This document shows, one piece after another, positions 10,543 to 21,077 of a stretch of DNA of 64,000 nt (position 1 is its first letter; each line of letters starts with the position of its first letter). The notes beneath the pieces were generated by a model. That model was not told the DNA's origin. It saw nothing but the letters and a program-made list of their open reading frames with translations, and did no database searches. The position numbers and the translations under genes were made by a program. The DNA is from Phytophthora hibernalis (Eukaryota > Oomycota > Peronosporomycetes > Peronosporales > Peronosporaceae). Where the stretch lies: positions 1,054,001 through 1,118,000 of the forward strand of contig JAAKBF010000007.1 in the NCBI GenBank assembly GCA_012656075.1. Direction: 5' to 3'.

Positions 10543-11439
10543 CACTCGGGCCAAAAGTATACGAACACCCCTATTTTGTTAAAAACTCAGCTTCTAGATG
10601 GAGTTGAGAAGTGTGCTTTGGACATGTTGTGTGGAATACGGTAATCATCAGTCGTTATCGGCTAACACTACGGATTTCAGCGATTGAGGCGTAACTCACA
10701 TACAAAAACCGTTTTGGCAGGTGGCCAAAATATACGAACGCTGGAATCTCTTACTAATTCCTATACTAATTGAAACTGGCTCAAAGTGATATTACTAGGG
10801 ATTTGTATGAGGCGAGTTTTCGATAGCACCTAAGGCGCGTGTTTGTCCCCAAAAGAATGTGTACTTGCTAAGTGGTAAGTAGATCTACTTGACAAGCTTA
10901 ATACGAACGGAGCGGTGATGCTGGCGCGCCGTCTTCCATGTACGAGGAGCTATCGGCAAAATCCCAATCTAGGTGTTTTGTGTTGCAAATCACACGGATA
11001 ATATGGCGCTATTAGGCCACCGTCCTTTGGTGTTCAGTTCTACCTCAATATCGCTCCACCACTGGTGCTACAGCTACACACTGTGGGGAGTGATACCTAC
11101 AACAATAAATCTTGGGGCTGTTGGCTCTTCAATTGCTGTTGCCAACTTACGGGCGAACGGAAACTCGTTGCATGCAAATCTCAAGTTATATCACTTTAAA
11201 CAGGTTTTTATTGAATATAGAGATTTGTATTGTGATGCCAGCATTCGTATAATTTGGCCATCTGCTGAAAGTGGTTTTGTATGTGAGCCACCTTATAAAG
11301 TGCAAAACGCGAGTGTTAACGCATGCCAGCTCTATCTCTGCGCGTTCTGGAACGCGTGTCAAAACCACACCTTAAACTGATAAAAATCGACCGAGTAACG
11401 GGAACTCAAACGGGTGTTCGTATACTTTGGCCCGGAGTG
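10543..11439. mobile_element. Non-autonomous Tc1/mariner-type element with long TIRs
   Basis: The ends read CACTCGGGCCAAAAGTATAC (left) and its near complement at the right (CACTCCGGGCCAAAGTATAC on the other strand), each next to TA (10541-10542 and 11440-11441). Beyond the terminal 30 bp, imperfect inverted similarity continues for about 270 bp: a block with GGCCAAAATATACGAACGCTGG at about 10722 has its inverted partner at about 11250-11275. No transposase frame is recognisable; the 135-codon ORF at 10973-11380 is probably chance. It sits between RT and RNase H of the copia fragment. Confidence 0.75.
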
Positions 11440-11441
11440 TA

Positions 11442-12219
11442 TCCCTTCTGACCTCCATTTCAACAAATAATGGACCTCATCATAATTCTTCATTTTTTTT
11501 AAAAAGCGTTCTGACAATTTGCATTTACAGCTGAAAGCCTGGATCCAGCAATAGTCAAGTCATCGACATAGACACATATCAAGACGACGTCGGTTACTCC
11601 ATTAACCTCCCTCTTTTTCTTGTTCAAACAGTATTCATTTTTGCATCGAGAAAAACCTAATGACTCTAAAAATGTGTGCAACACCCTGTACCAAATCTGG
11701 GGTGCCTGCTTTAGTCCATATAGGCTCATAATTAGCTTACAGACTTTGCCATAATGACGTTGCCTAAATCCGAGAGGTGGAACCATATAATTTTCCTCAA
11801 ATAGTTCCCTATTTAGAAACGCAGTTGATACATCCATTTGGTGGATGTCGAAATCCTCTATTGCCGCAATTGCGAGCACTAATCTCAAAGACTCATATCG
11901 GGCTACCGGTGAGAATATCGCTCCGTAGTCAATTCCAAATCGCTGGATACTCCCCATAACCACTAGTCGCGCTTTAAATCGCCCAACAGACCCACCTACA
12001 TGATATTTTACATCTAAAAACATGTGACAGCTTAAGGCCTTACGTCCTTTGGGTAGATCAACCATTTTCCAAGTCTAATTTTCAAAGAGCGCGTGATAAT
12101 CAATTTCTAAGGCACCGAGTCATGATTAACGATATGGCCCTGCTAATGCCGCCTTTAGTGATTTCGGTATTGGTATACAAGCTCTGCTTACTTTGACCCC
12201 TAAAATTGGGTTTATTGTT
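11442..12219 (-). pseudogene. copia reverse transcriptase region
   Basis: The 188-codon minus ORF 11499-12065 is a clear copia RT: KARLVVMGSIQRFGIDY, FSPVARYESLRLVLAIA, the first catalytic Asp in IHQMDVSTAFLNREL, SLYGLKQAPQIWY, and ICVYVDDLTIAG containing the YVDD catalytic box. A further conserved stretch (PKSLKAALAGPY) lies upstream to 12219. It is cut on both sides by Tc1/mariner-type insertions. Confidence 0.85.
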
Positions 12220-12300
12220 ATTGTACGTTTCAGGCATTTTGCACCCACTATTCGTCGAGGAAATCGTTCGTCTATTTTCAGGAGTCGCAGTGAATAGAAA

Positions 12301-13273
12301 ATGAATCTCGTCCTCGATGAGGGCACATTCATCTTCGGTCCAACCGCCGGCATTACCAAGATGCAGGCCGTGCTGCACTCTCTGCCCGAGGAGTGTGACG
12401 CCAGGCTCATTATCAAGATAGGCAAACCGCAGTCGGATTGCAGGACTACCCATAGCTCGCACAAAGTCATGTTCAAGGTTGAGGAAGGCTAACCAGTGTT
12501 ACGAGAGCGACTTAAGCGGCTGCTAACCGGCGACGCTGCGGTAAATTGGGATGACGGCACCGGCATATACGTGAAAGCTACCGTCAATGCTCGTCAAACG
12601 AAATACAAGCGCTTGTCCGACTGCGACCAAGCGTTTAATCGGTTCTTTTCAGCAATATGGGCAAACCCAAAGCGTCAAGATCACCGGTTCTACTTGTTTT
12701 TGTATGCAACTAGAGTCAAAAGTCAAATCAAATACATCGATCTACGGCAGCACGAATGGTCCGTTCAACTCGCGTCATCTCGGATCATCTGCAAAACGAG
12801 AGCAGCTCTCCGGTAGGACCGGCATCACTCGACTACTGGGCTAGGGTTCAATCCCGGCAGCCCGACACAGCCCCAGTGAAACGACCTGATAATGAAACAT
12901 TCAGGCAGCTTAACTTCATCGACGCCCAAGCTCACCGACACCAACAGGAAGTGGTACAGCCGCTGAAGCAGCAACACGCGAGACTCAGCGTATACATGTG
13001 CGACTTAATGTTGCCTTTGTTGCCTTCGTTCCCATCGACTTGGACATTCAGGAGGTATGGGGAGCTCTAGGGCTACCTGGATACGATCTTCGCCCTCCGT
13101 ACAGAGATCATGTGATTGCAGCAATCAACGAACTGCATGATATGGCCGACGTTGGCTATGCAGACGAAAATGAAGATGAAGAAGGACAAGAATATGAAGT
13201 TGAAGTTACCGGTCGTCAAAGAAAAGAAAACGAGGAGACCATGTTCATCCAGAGGCTACTGTTTAACAGTTAA
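12301..13273 (+). pseudogene. Unknown passenger protein of the Tc1/mariner element
   Basis: Coding-like blocks in shifting forward frames: NLVLDEGTFIFGPTAGITKM, VNWDDGTGIYVKATVNAR, HRFYLFLYATRVKSQ, SLDYWARVQSRQPDTAPVKR, then PIDLDIQEVWGALGLPGYD and an acidic tail ending at 13273. I do not recognise the family. It lies within the TIRs of the element and opposes the transposase. At least three frame changes are needed, so it is probably dead. It could be an element ORF of unknown role or a captured host gene. Confidence 0.45.
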
Positions 13274-14200
13274 TTTCTGCTCTTTCGACAAATACATGCT
13301 CTACTAAGCCCGATGAATGTCCGCACTTGTGATACAAATTGTTACCAACAGAATCCTTGGCACGAGTGCATTCACGGAGGACCCCTTCCATCACCTCTTC
13401 TGGGTTGACCCTGAACGCCATATTGGCGTGATTCACTATCCATCTAAAACAAACCTCAATCGTGTGTAATTGCGGGCAGTAGGAGGAAGAAAGAAAAGCA
13501 AGGCACCTGTTGCTCTTCCAGCTCACGATACATATGTATCTTAGCATTGTCGAGAATAACAATGCTTCTTGGAAGTAGCCACGGATTTAATAGTGGTGCA
13601 ATCTTTTCTTGAAAGGCCTTGTGAAAAATTTGCGCGAAAACGTCCCTCGAGTCATCTCCAAGTAAAAACTCCGGTTATATCCATCGCTGCGAGGACCGAC
13701 ACCCGTTCTCCTCTAGCAAAGGGAAGGTCAACTACAGCAGCCCATCCCCTTGACGACCATGGATACTGCATGCAGTCACGGCCGGCCTTGGCTGTCTCGT
13801 CGAGAAAGACGAGCTGAATAATACGGCAGTAGCTTGTTGTAGTAGACAGCGATCTCTGCGGGGGCTGCTTCTCTAGCTCGCTTGCTGAGAATCTTGCGAG
13901 CGAGATGCAGGTCAAAACGGAGGGCGCGGCAAATGGTAGCCTCAGACGTATTTCGAAGTGTCGGAAAGCGAGTTTTAAGAGAGCTACGCAGCTAGGCGAT
14001 GTAGAAACATGGATGCAATTCAGCATACTTGGCGACATATTGACATACTTCACTTGGCCATCGAGAGGATTTCTGCTTCTTGCATTTGCCTTAAACTGCT
14101 CCTCGACTCAGAAACCACTCATACCACCGCTGCACCGATCTTTTACACGATCCCAGAACGTTGTCCACAATCGCCACCTCGACATCGTATACGTGCACTA
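13263..14200 (-). pseudogene. Tc1/mariner-type DDE transposase, frameshifted
   Basis: Reading the minus strand across frames gives the family order: an HTH-like region (SVQRWYEWFLSRG near 14100), then LQLVFLDETAKAGRD with the first catalytic Asp (about 13815), a RGERVSVLAAMD strand, SIVILDNAKIHMY with the second Asp (about 13545), and YCPQLHTIEVCFRWI with the catalytic Glu (about 13460). All three acidic residues survive, but the frame changes at least four times. It belongs to the surrounding 2.2-kb element. Confidence 0.7.
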
Positions 14201-14512
14201 GTGTTACAGTAGTTCACTGGACTTCGTCATTTTTGAAGAGATTGTGTCCAACGAATTGTCAAAATGAATGGCACTTGACGCGTGTGGCATTTGTTCTTGC
14301 ATTAGTTAACTCGCTCTCGAATGCGTCAAACCCTTCAAATGGGTTACTCGCTCGACGTTAATTCGTCATGCATGGTCCAACAACTCGTCATGAAATGGCT
14401 AGGCTGTGCCAAAAATGCCTGAAACGTACAATACCTCATATCCACTCAGTCTTGGGCTTCGTCGACTCTTACGCAATACACGTGGCTATTCGTGGTGTTT
14501 TACACAGCTAAT

Positions 14513-15246
14513 AGAGAGGTTTAGTTTCGTGCATTACATTACGCTTTGCATTTTAAAATGCCCAAAATAAGCTCGCCCCCACCCTAGACTGCCGTTGATG
14601 TAATGCAAGCCAAGAAATCCATTATAAGTAGCCCTTTATAATGCGGACGAATTCCATGCATTATAGACCTAGGAACGTATATCCTCTTTATAGCAATCGT
14701 CTAAATATATCAGATTCAAAGGAATTGAAGTTGACCCTGGATTTGTCATGTTCTTCCACCGACAAGGATACGATAATCGCCTTAAAATGATGCAGAACGC
14801 CTCCAGGCTGGAACCCTTGACGCCTTGAGCCGTCGGAATGAGCACAGGAAGTATCAGGAAGTCGTGGACGTCTTGGTGTTTCAGGCGAAAGCGATGCCAG
14901 CAGATTGCTTCTGGCGTCGATTGCAAATTGAACGTGACCGCCAGTTTGGGTATCTGTTCCTCAACCTCCTTTTCCATTTCGGCGTGGGTCAACTGAGCAA
15001 GGAGGTCTTCATCGTCTACCGTCAGCGCAGCCGTAAGAGCTGCATTCCTGCTTCAAACTTGCATTGACCTCTCAAATAAAATCAATTCAACGAGGGTGAT
15101 GGTCAGTCTTCCACGTGTTGCTTGGCTTAATGCAAACTTTTAGTGGAAGCTTGCTAAACGTCTCATGTTCTATTACATTATCATTATCGGGAACCCAATT
15201 GGAGATAATGGAAAACATGATGTAATGCACGAAACTAAACCTCTCT
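14513..15246. mobile_element. PIF/Harbinger-type remnant with 27-bp TIRs
   Basis: The ends are inverted copies of a 27-bp sequence beginning AGAGAGGTTTAGTTTCGTGC, perfect over that length. AAT flanks both ends (14510-14512 and 15247-15249), a 3-bp duplication as expected for PIF/Harbinger. Inside, the minus ORF 14669-14992 reads RFRLKHQDVHDFLILPVLIP then LEAFCIILRRLSYPCRWKNM, which matches the N-terminal part of plant- and oomycete-type Harbinger transposases (FR...EAxCIxLxRLxYPCR). The DDE catalytic core is missing, so it is a non-autonomous derivative. Confidence 0.75.
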
Positions 15247-15249
15247 AAT

Positions 15250-16545
15250 ATCTTTTTGTGTGTCTATTAACATTTCAGTTGAAGTTGACCTTTCTACGAC
15301 CTGAGAAGACGACTCATCACTATGACTAACATCCGACTTCTCATCCTCGTCATACTGAGTGACATCAGCTCCCACAGCTCCACGGCCCCCACACTTGAAG
15401 TTGGCCGGTCTCTAGACGGCATATCTTTGCCACTGGTGCACACTAATATTTTCCTCCTCTTTAGAGGTTAGCGCATGGCTCCTGCTTAGAAACGACCTGG
15501 CTATCACAGCCGACTGATTAACTGTATCAAACGTAACACTTCGATCTTCCAATAATACATTGTTGACAGTATCTAGCAGTCTGTAGCCCTTATAATCGTT
15601 TGCAAGACCGAGAAACTTGCCTCTAAACCCCTTAAACTTAATTTCTTATCTTTCTCTTAGTATTTGGGATATGAGCATGCCCCATATTTGAAGTGTATTA
15701 CCATCCGGTCTTTTATCATGTAACGCTTCGTAGGGCGAAGTGTTTCCAAGACTAGAAGTTGGAATTCAATTTGACCCTTCAACATAGTATTTTATTGCCT
15801 CTGGTCACCAGTGTGTTGGCACAGCCACTGTAAGAAATGAACTCCTTACTTTTATCATTAACAGCGCTCCGCGCTCCCATTCTCTTCTTGAAATTCTACA
15901 TTTGATCTCTCAAAACTGATACCTTTTGACTGTAGAAAGGTCCTCACTTTTATCGACAAGTTCTGTACTCCCATCACTTCTAATCCGTTTTATATCATAG
16001 TGATGCTGTTTTTGTAGTAGCAGTTGGAGATTAGCCACATGACTATAAACTTCTTTTGTAGATCTCATCACAAATAGCCACTTATAAGAAGTTGCATCGT
16101 CCACAATTACTAACGTGTACTGATAACCGTATCCACCATAGTTACCATTAACTTTCATCTTTCCCATAGTGTCCATGTGCAAAGTGTGCAATGGCAGCTT
16201 AGACCGTGTCTCTACTTTATTTCTATATGACATTCGTGTTGAGTTTGCAATTTCGCAAATGGCACAGAAGAAGGAAATATCCTTTAGATCACTCGGAGAT
16301 ATATGATGAATTCCTTCAACTAATTTATGAGCAATTTTGCTAATAGTCTGATCCTGTGGACGTGATCTAGTCTAAGATGCCATATTTGCATCTACGCAAT
16401 TTTCTGTGCCTCAGTAAAGATCTTGCTTACGGTTTGCACCTTAATCAGCCTGGACGAGGGCAGATAATACACCGCTCCTTTTGCACCACAGCAAATAATA
16501 GTTGTCCTTTCTTATTGAAGAAATATAAGAACCCATGCAGTTTCT
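15250..16545 (-). pseudogene. copia GAG-preintegrase and integrase region
   Basis: From right to left on the minus strand: GFLYFFNKKGQLLFA, a WHLRLDHV-like zinc-binding start, CAICEIAN, then LPLHTLHMDTMGKM with the first integrase Asp and YTLVIVDDATSYKWLF with the second, in the 107-codon ORF 15910-16233. A degraded, acidic tail (DVTQYDEDEKSDVSHSDESS) reaches the Harbinger insertion. Stops occur in the C-terminal half. Confidence 0.7.
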
Positions 16546-17481
16546 TCGCGTAGGAAGCAGAAATTACACTGACATTCGCTCCTGTATCCAGAAGGATCCT
16601 CGTACGTGGGCCATCCACTGCTCCATTCACCATCGCTCGAAGTCGCTTCCGCTTGTCGAAACGTTGGGACGACCACCACACCATCCGTTCTCCAGACAAC
16701 AACTTAATCGTCTGACCGAAGTTTCGGGGTTGATGCTCGGTCACCACCATGCTCGCGATTGAAGCCTCGGTAACCATACCGGTAGTCGCTTCCTCACATC
16801 CTAATGTCGCCTCACATTCTCCGAGGCTTGCACTTCCCTCTTCTTCGTTTTCACATAATCCATATTCAAGTCATCAGGCCGTTTGCACCAGCCCGTGAAC
16901 GCAAACAAGAAGTTCGCATCCAGCGCAGGCTCGACTAACTGTGGCAGGTCGATTGGGACCAACCCAATTTCAGTTGGTGGTCTGTCTAGTTTAAATGACT
17001 CCCATAGACCAGTTCCTGAAGCTCCGGCGAGAGGTCATTCCTCTCCACCTTCGCCTTCAGAAGCGACGGAAGTTCGTTTAATGCCTCACATTTCCCTGCG
17101 TCGTGGACTTGCTTGCACATCTTGCACCTCTTGAAATAATAGTGTGCAGAGTGTGTAAGCCCATCACAGGCAGCGCACGGGCCATACTGTCGTCGGCCAT
17201 CACGTCCATCTTGGCCTCGGTTGTCTCGGTCATGCATGTATTGATTATTTCCAGACCTCTTAAAAAGTGGGAAAATTTGAAATTTTCCCGGTTTTCCCAC
17301 TTTCCGACAGTCACTGATAGATCATCAAAGTGGGAACCGAAATACGGTGGGTTGGTCTGGTGCCTGAGGAGTTGGGGCTATCACAAGGATTCATGCAGTG
17401 CACTCGGTCTTTAAATACTTCGAGGGCCGTGTACGTCTATGAAGAAGCTGTCGTTTTACGTTCTCCGTGCTCTGAGGACCA

Positions 17482-17704
17482 CATGTCGCGTCCACTGCAC
17501 GCCTGCTACGCTCTGCTAATATGCCTGCCACCGCTCCTCGCACGTGCACCGTCGCGCTGTAAGTCCGCCCAGCTCAGTCGCTCATGAATTCAGTCCCTAG
17601 AGGACACGAAATACGTCTCTGCATTTCCAACGCTCGGCTGCCCATTCGAAGCGATCTGCGCGGCGCCGCGGCATGTAAAGACCCAACAGCGATGTCTAGT
17701 CGCC
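17482..17704 (-). repeat. 224-bp dispersed repeat, copy 2 (inverted relative to copy 1)
   Basis: Matches 3168-3391 on the opposite strand with scattered substitutions and a few small indels. It lies near the 5' side of the hAT-like remnant. Sequence outside the match differs completely from that around copy 1. Confidence 0.65.
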
Positions 17705-17819
17705 GATACACCCGCCAGACCGCGACGATCGTCAATATTACTGATTCTACTGTAGTTTGGTGGTCTCCACCTCTGTGTTGTCCTTGCACCTTTCCGTTTT
17801 CTCCGAGCTCAAGCGCCGC

Positions 17820-19420
17820 AGGCCTCCAAGCAGAGAAATGCCCAAGAAGAAGTTAATGACACAGAACAAGCTCAGTGGAAAGCAGCCGGCCCACCGAAAA
17901 AAGGGATTGACGTTTTGGAGAAGCACATTCCGATCTATGGACTAAAGATCGGAACACGCAACGCAGTAACAAGTGAGGTTGAAACGGTAGCCTGCCGGTT
18001 TTGCAGTGTATTCGGTAGGGAGAAATCGACGACAGGAAACAAGACCCCAATTGGCACACCAATTTTTGTACCTGCTTTCGTACAGATCTGTACGAAAAGC
18101 ACTGACAGGTCAGCACCCAGCAAAGTGGTCTTCATACAATGCTCTTCAATCAAATGAAGATAGGGATGCCTTTTTCAGACGATCGAAGTCCCGTACGTCG
18201 AGAGACTAGAAGCTGTGTTTGAGGCAGACGACATGCTCGTGTTTAAAGTGAACACCCCAATTGTTGAACGACTTCTTTTTCACCCAGACAATGAAAATGG
18301 TGTGTCGATTAGCAGAGCTATGGCGTACTTTGTTCGAGAAGGAGACGCATACAAAGTGACGGTAAAGCGCCCTCACGTTTCCGTCTCTGTGTTCGTATTT
18401 TGGGTCGCGGATCACCCTTTCGCATGGCTTCCTATTTAATGGATGAAATTATGGAAGAGACTGGTATTGGTCGATTCGGAGGTTGCAGCCAAGATGTAGT
18501 CGCTCGCTGTGTGCGCTGTCTCGCTCCAGCGCTTGGCGTACTGCCTGAAAACTGCATGGGCATTTTCTCTTGCCTTCGACTGCGGTACACACGGAGCAAG
18601 TCCTACGTGGACGTCCGATGTCGATTTTACCGCGATGGTGTTCTACACAACTACCATTTATTGGCCATTCCGTTGTTTGAACGTCACACAGCCGCCAACA
18701 TTTACACCGTTATTGAGACTGCCTTGGATGCACTAAGTTCCGAACTGGAGATATCGGCTTTTGGTGGTTGCTACTGACGGAGAGCCGACCATGGTGGGCA
18801 GAGTACGCGGTTTGGCAACTCGCATGGAAGAAGAATCAGTGTATCCTGCTATTCGTGTGTGGTGAAGTCTTCACCAGCTAGACTTGAAAATGCAAGTAAA
18901 TTTTGAGCAGGCTCTCAACGAGTCGTATCTGTCCAAGCTGACAGAGTTGATAGGCTTTTTGCGGCGCCAGCAGAATTTGATCGCTGAAATGCAAACTACA
19001 TGTCCCGAAGTCGCGAGCACGAGATGGCTATCGATGTTTCAGGTAGCAGATTGGCTCTACACCAATGGCTTCAAAGTTCGAGCGTACCTCGCAGAAGACC
19101 GCTGCGTGTGCACCAAATATGGTGTGGTGGATATTGCTTTATGCACTCCGCGAAGTTGCCCGTGAAGCCAACGCCGTCTTTGTCTCCCTACAAGGACTGA
19201 CAACTCTTGTGCAAGAGCAAGATGATCAATTTTATGGCCTTGTTGGAAACTTGCTCTGTCTGAGCGGAGCTGTCGGCCCACTGAATGATTCGTCTATGCG
19301 GGACTTGGACTGTAGAAAACATGAAGTTATTGGTAGTTTTGCCTTTTCGCACCAGTCGGCCGAAACGTACGTGGTCAACTTAGATCTGTGGGTCTGGAAG
19401 GATCCTTCGGTATCATCATA
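17820..19420 (+). pseudogene. hAT-like transposase remnant inserted in gypsy gag
   Basis: Forward blocks in alternating frames resemble a large oomycete hAT-like family: a short basic start (17837), a Cys-containing block VACRFCSVFGREKS, LLFHPDNENGVSISRAMAYF, FRMASYLMDEIMEETGIG (18400 on), LLAIPLFERHTAANIYTVIE, a TDGEPTMVGRVRGLATRM block, CPEVASTRWLSMFQVADWL (the hAT TRWxS box) and VSLQGLTTLVQEQ. It ends abruptly near 19420 without the dimerisation domain. Stops and shifts are frequent. I could not define TIRs or an 8-bp duplication; a 10-bp-arm palindrome (17269-17289) sits near the left boundary. Confidence 0.6.
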
Positions 19421-21055
19421 ACCACCACTGGACATCTCCGTAGTTCCCTCGCGAGTCGGCCGAGCCGTTCACGTTCAAGATGGCGACCATATCCGTCAAT
19501 GCCTCCGCGAGCGTAACCCTCGGTCGATATTGCCGATCACCCCGGCCTTCCCGACGTCGGTTGCTCTTCCAATGCTCGGTCTTCACACGAGTCGAGGAAG
19601 TGTTCGACATGATCCTTGGCCTCACGGCCGCCAAAATCGAATTGCACTCCAGCATTCCTGGCGTAACCATTTAGTCGATTCAGGTAATCGCAGACGTGTT
19701 CCTTTTCTTCACGTCTCGACGAGTAGTATCGTTCCTTCGCGGATTGATTAAAACGGGAGCAGTAGTACTTGACGAACGCATCACTCAGCAACTTCCACGT
19801 CCGTCTCGTCTTCCGTGGGGAGTTGTCGGTACCAGTGTAGAGCACCGTCTTGGAGTCTCAGTTCGAATGCCATGCACCACTCGTTGATGGCGTGTGCGTT
19901 CCCTTCATCTTATAGATGAAGGCTCGAAGCCACTGCATCGACTTCTCGCGCTTATGATCAGGCTTGATGTTACCCAACGGGAGATGCGTGCCAATTTCAA
20001 GCCTCGGTGTGGACTTCTCGTTCTCCATCGAACTGAGTTCGCGAATCTGACGTGCCCAATCTCCAGCCACGTCTCCTCTACATTGAACGAGTCATCGTCC
20101 GAGGAGTCGTCGTCGTAGGTATCAAAACGCTGATTCGCCGTCCGTCCCGTGCTTCGACCCGCCGTCGGTGCGGTCCGCGTGCTCTCGGTAGTTTTCCAGT
20201 CGCTCGGTGCGGTCTGCCGACCGAGGCGTCACCATGTGCGAGTCTTGGAAGTACCCCGACGCAGTTCCCTTCGCCGAGAATATTCCCTTGTCGGCCGACC
20301 TCTCGAGTTGTCTCACCGGAGTTGTCGATAGTGAAATTCTTGATGGGTCGGCTTGTTCAGTCGCGTGCTGGAGGTTCGACCGACGGTTGGAACCAGGCCC
20401 AGGCACCCCGAAGGCTGTCCGAAGCTTTTGTTTCCACTTGCGCAAAGAGAGCGCAGCGTCTTCGATCGCCCAACCTTGAGGGTCGGCCTCGATGGGAAGG
20501 AAGCGCTTGAGGCTCACAACCCATATCCCGGAACAGTTGCACTGTGTCCTCTACCACCTTCGGGATACTCCATGATTCAACCGGGCCGACAAGTTCCGCC
20601 CTGCGTTCCATCCAGACGGCCTGTCGAATGGACCTTGGCGCGAAAGCCCGCATCCACTTGTATTTCGACATCATCACGTCCATACATCGACCCAAAACCT
20701 TGTTGGCAGTCGGAGTATCCCTATTAACTGGGGGTCGACTACCGGTCGACCGAGAACTCGCGTCCTCGATTATCGTCAGCGATCGGAGAGCGCCGAGTCC
20801 ATCTTCGTTGTCCCCATGAGCTGGTTCTGGACCGGCCACTTCGTTAACTCCTCGGTGAGGTTTCGCGCGAGCGTCCTCACCCCTCCGCTACGTCCTGCCG
20901 AGACGGTAGCGGCTTCCGAAACCTCAGACATTGCTGTCGCTTCTTCCAGGTAATCGTCTTCATCACCTTCTTTGGCTTCAGAGAAGTACACTCGCTTCTC
21001 GAATGCTCGTTAGGGTAAGAACCTATATACAACCAAGACACACAGAAGGTTACAC

Positions 21056-21077
21056 CAAGTCCCGGGTCGCGGCACCA
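21056..21077 (-). other. Candidate retrotransposon primer-binding site
   Basis: On the minus strand this reads TGGTGCCGCGACCCGGGACT plus two bases, that is, the complement of a tRNA 3' end with CCA, acceptor strand and T-stem (CCCGGG). It lies upstream of the gypsy gag, where a PBS belongs, just downstream of where the 5' LTR should end. It looks closest to a tRNA-Phe-type 3' end, but the donor tRNA was not confirmed. Confidence 0.5.

Larger units (their letters stand above)
12221..14431. mobile_element. Tc1/mariner element with TA duplication and two convergent coding regions
   Basis: The left end TTGTACGTTTCAGGCATTTT (12221-12240) is repeated inverted at the right end (to 14431, with one extra T), and TA lies directly outside both ends (12219-12220, 14432-14433). 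Removing the element restores an open copia frame. Inside are a DDE transposase on the minus strand (13263-14200) and a run of forward-strand coding blocks (12301-13273) that meets it tail to tail. Confidence 0.75.
9950..16545 (-). mobile_element. Ty1/copia pol fragment, interrupted by three DNA transposons
   Basis: Minus-strand blocks follow copia order from right to left: GAG-preintegrase (about 16270-16545), integrase (15250-16260), reverse transcriptase (11442-12219) and RNase H (about 9990-10540). Removing the elements at 10543-11439, 12221-14431 and 14513-15246, each with one copy of its target duplication, brings the flanking copia frames back together, with one in-frame stop left between the second and third sites. 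No LTR, gag or protease of copia type is present; at 16545 the sequence switches to Ty3/gypsy protease. The element is truncated at both ends and inactive. Confidence 0.75.

Noticed and set aside
17269..17289. 10-bp-arm palindrome GGGAAAATTTGAAATTTTCCC as a hAT terminal inverted repeat
   Set aside because: No matching sequence at the right boundary near 19430 and no 8-bp duplication found; recorded only as a local palindrome.
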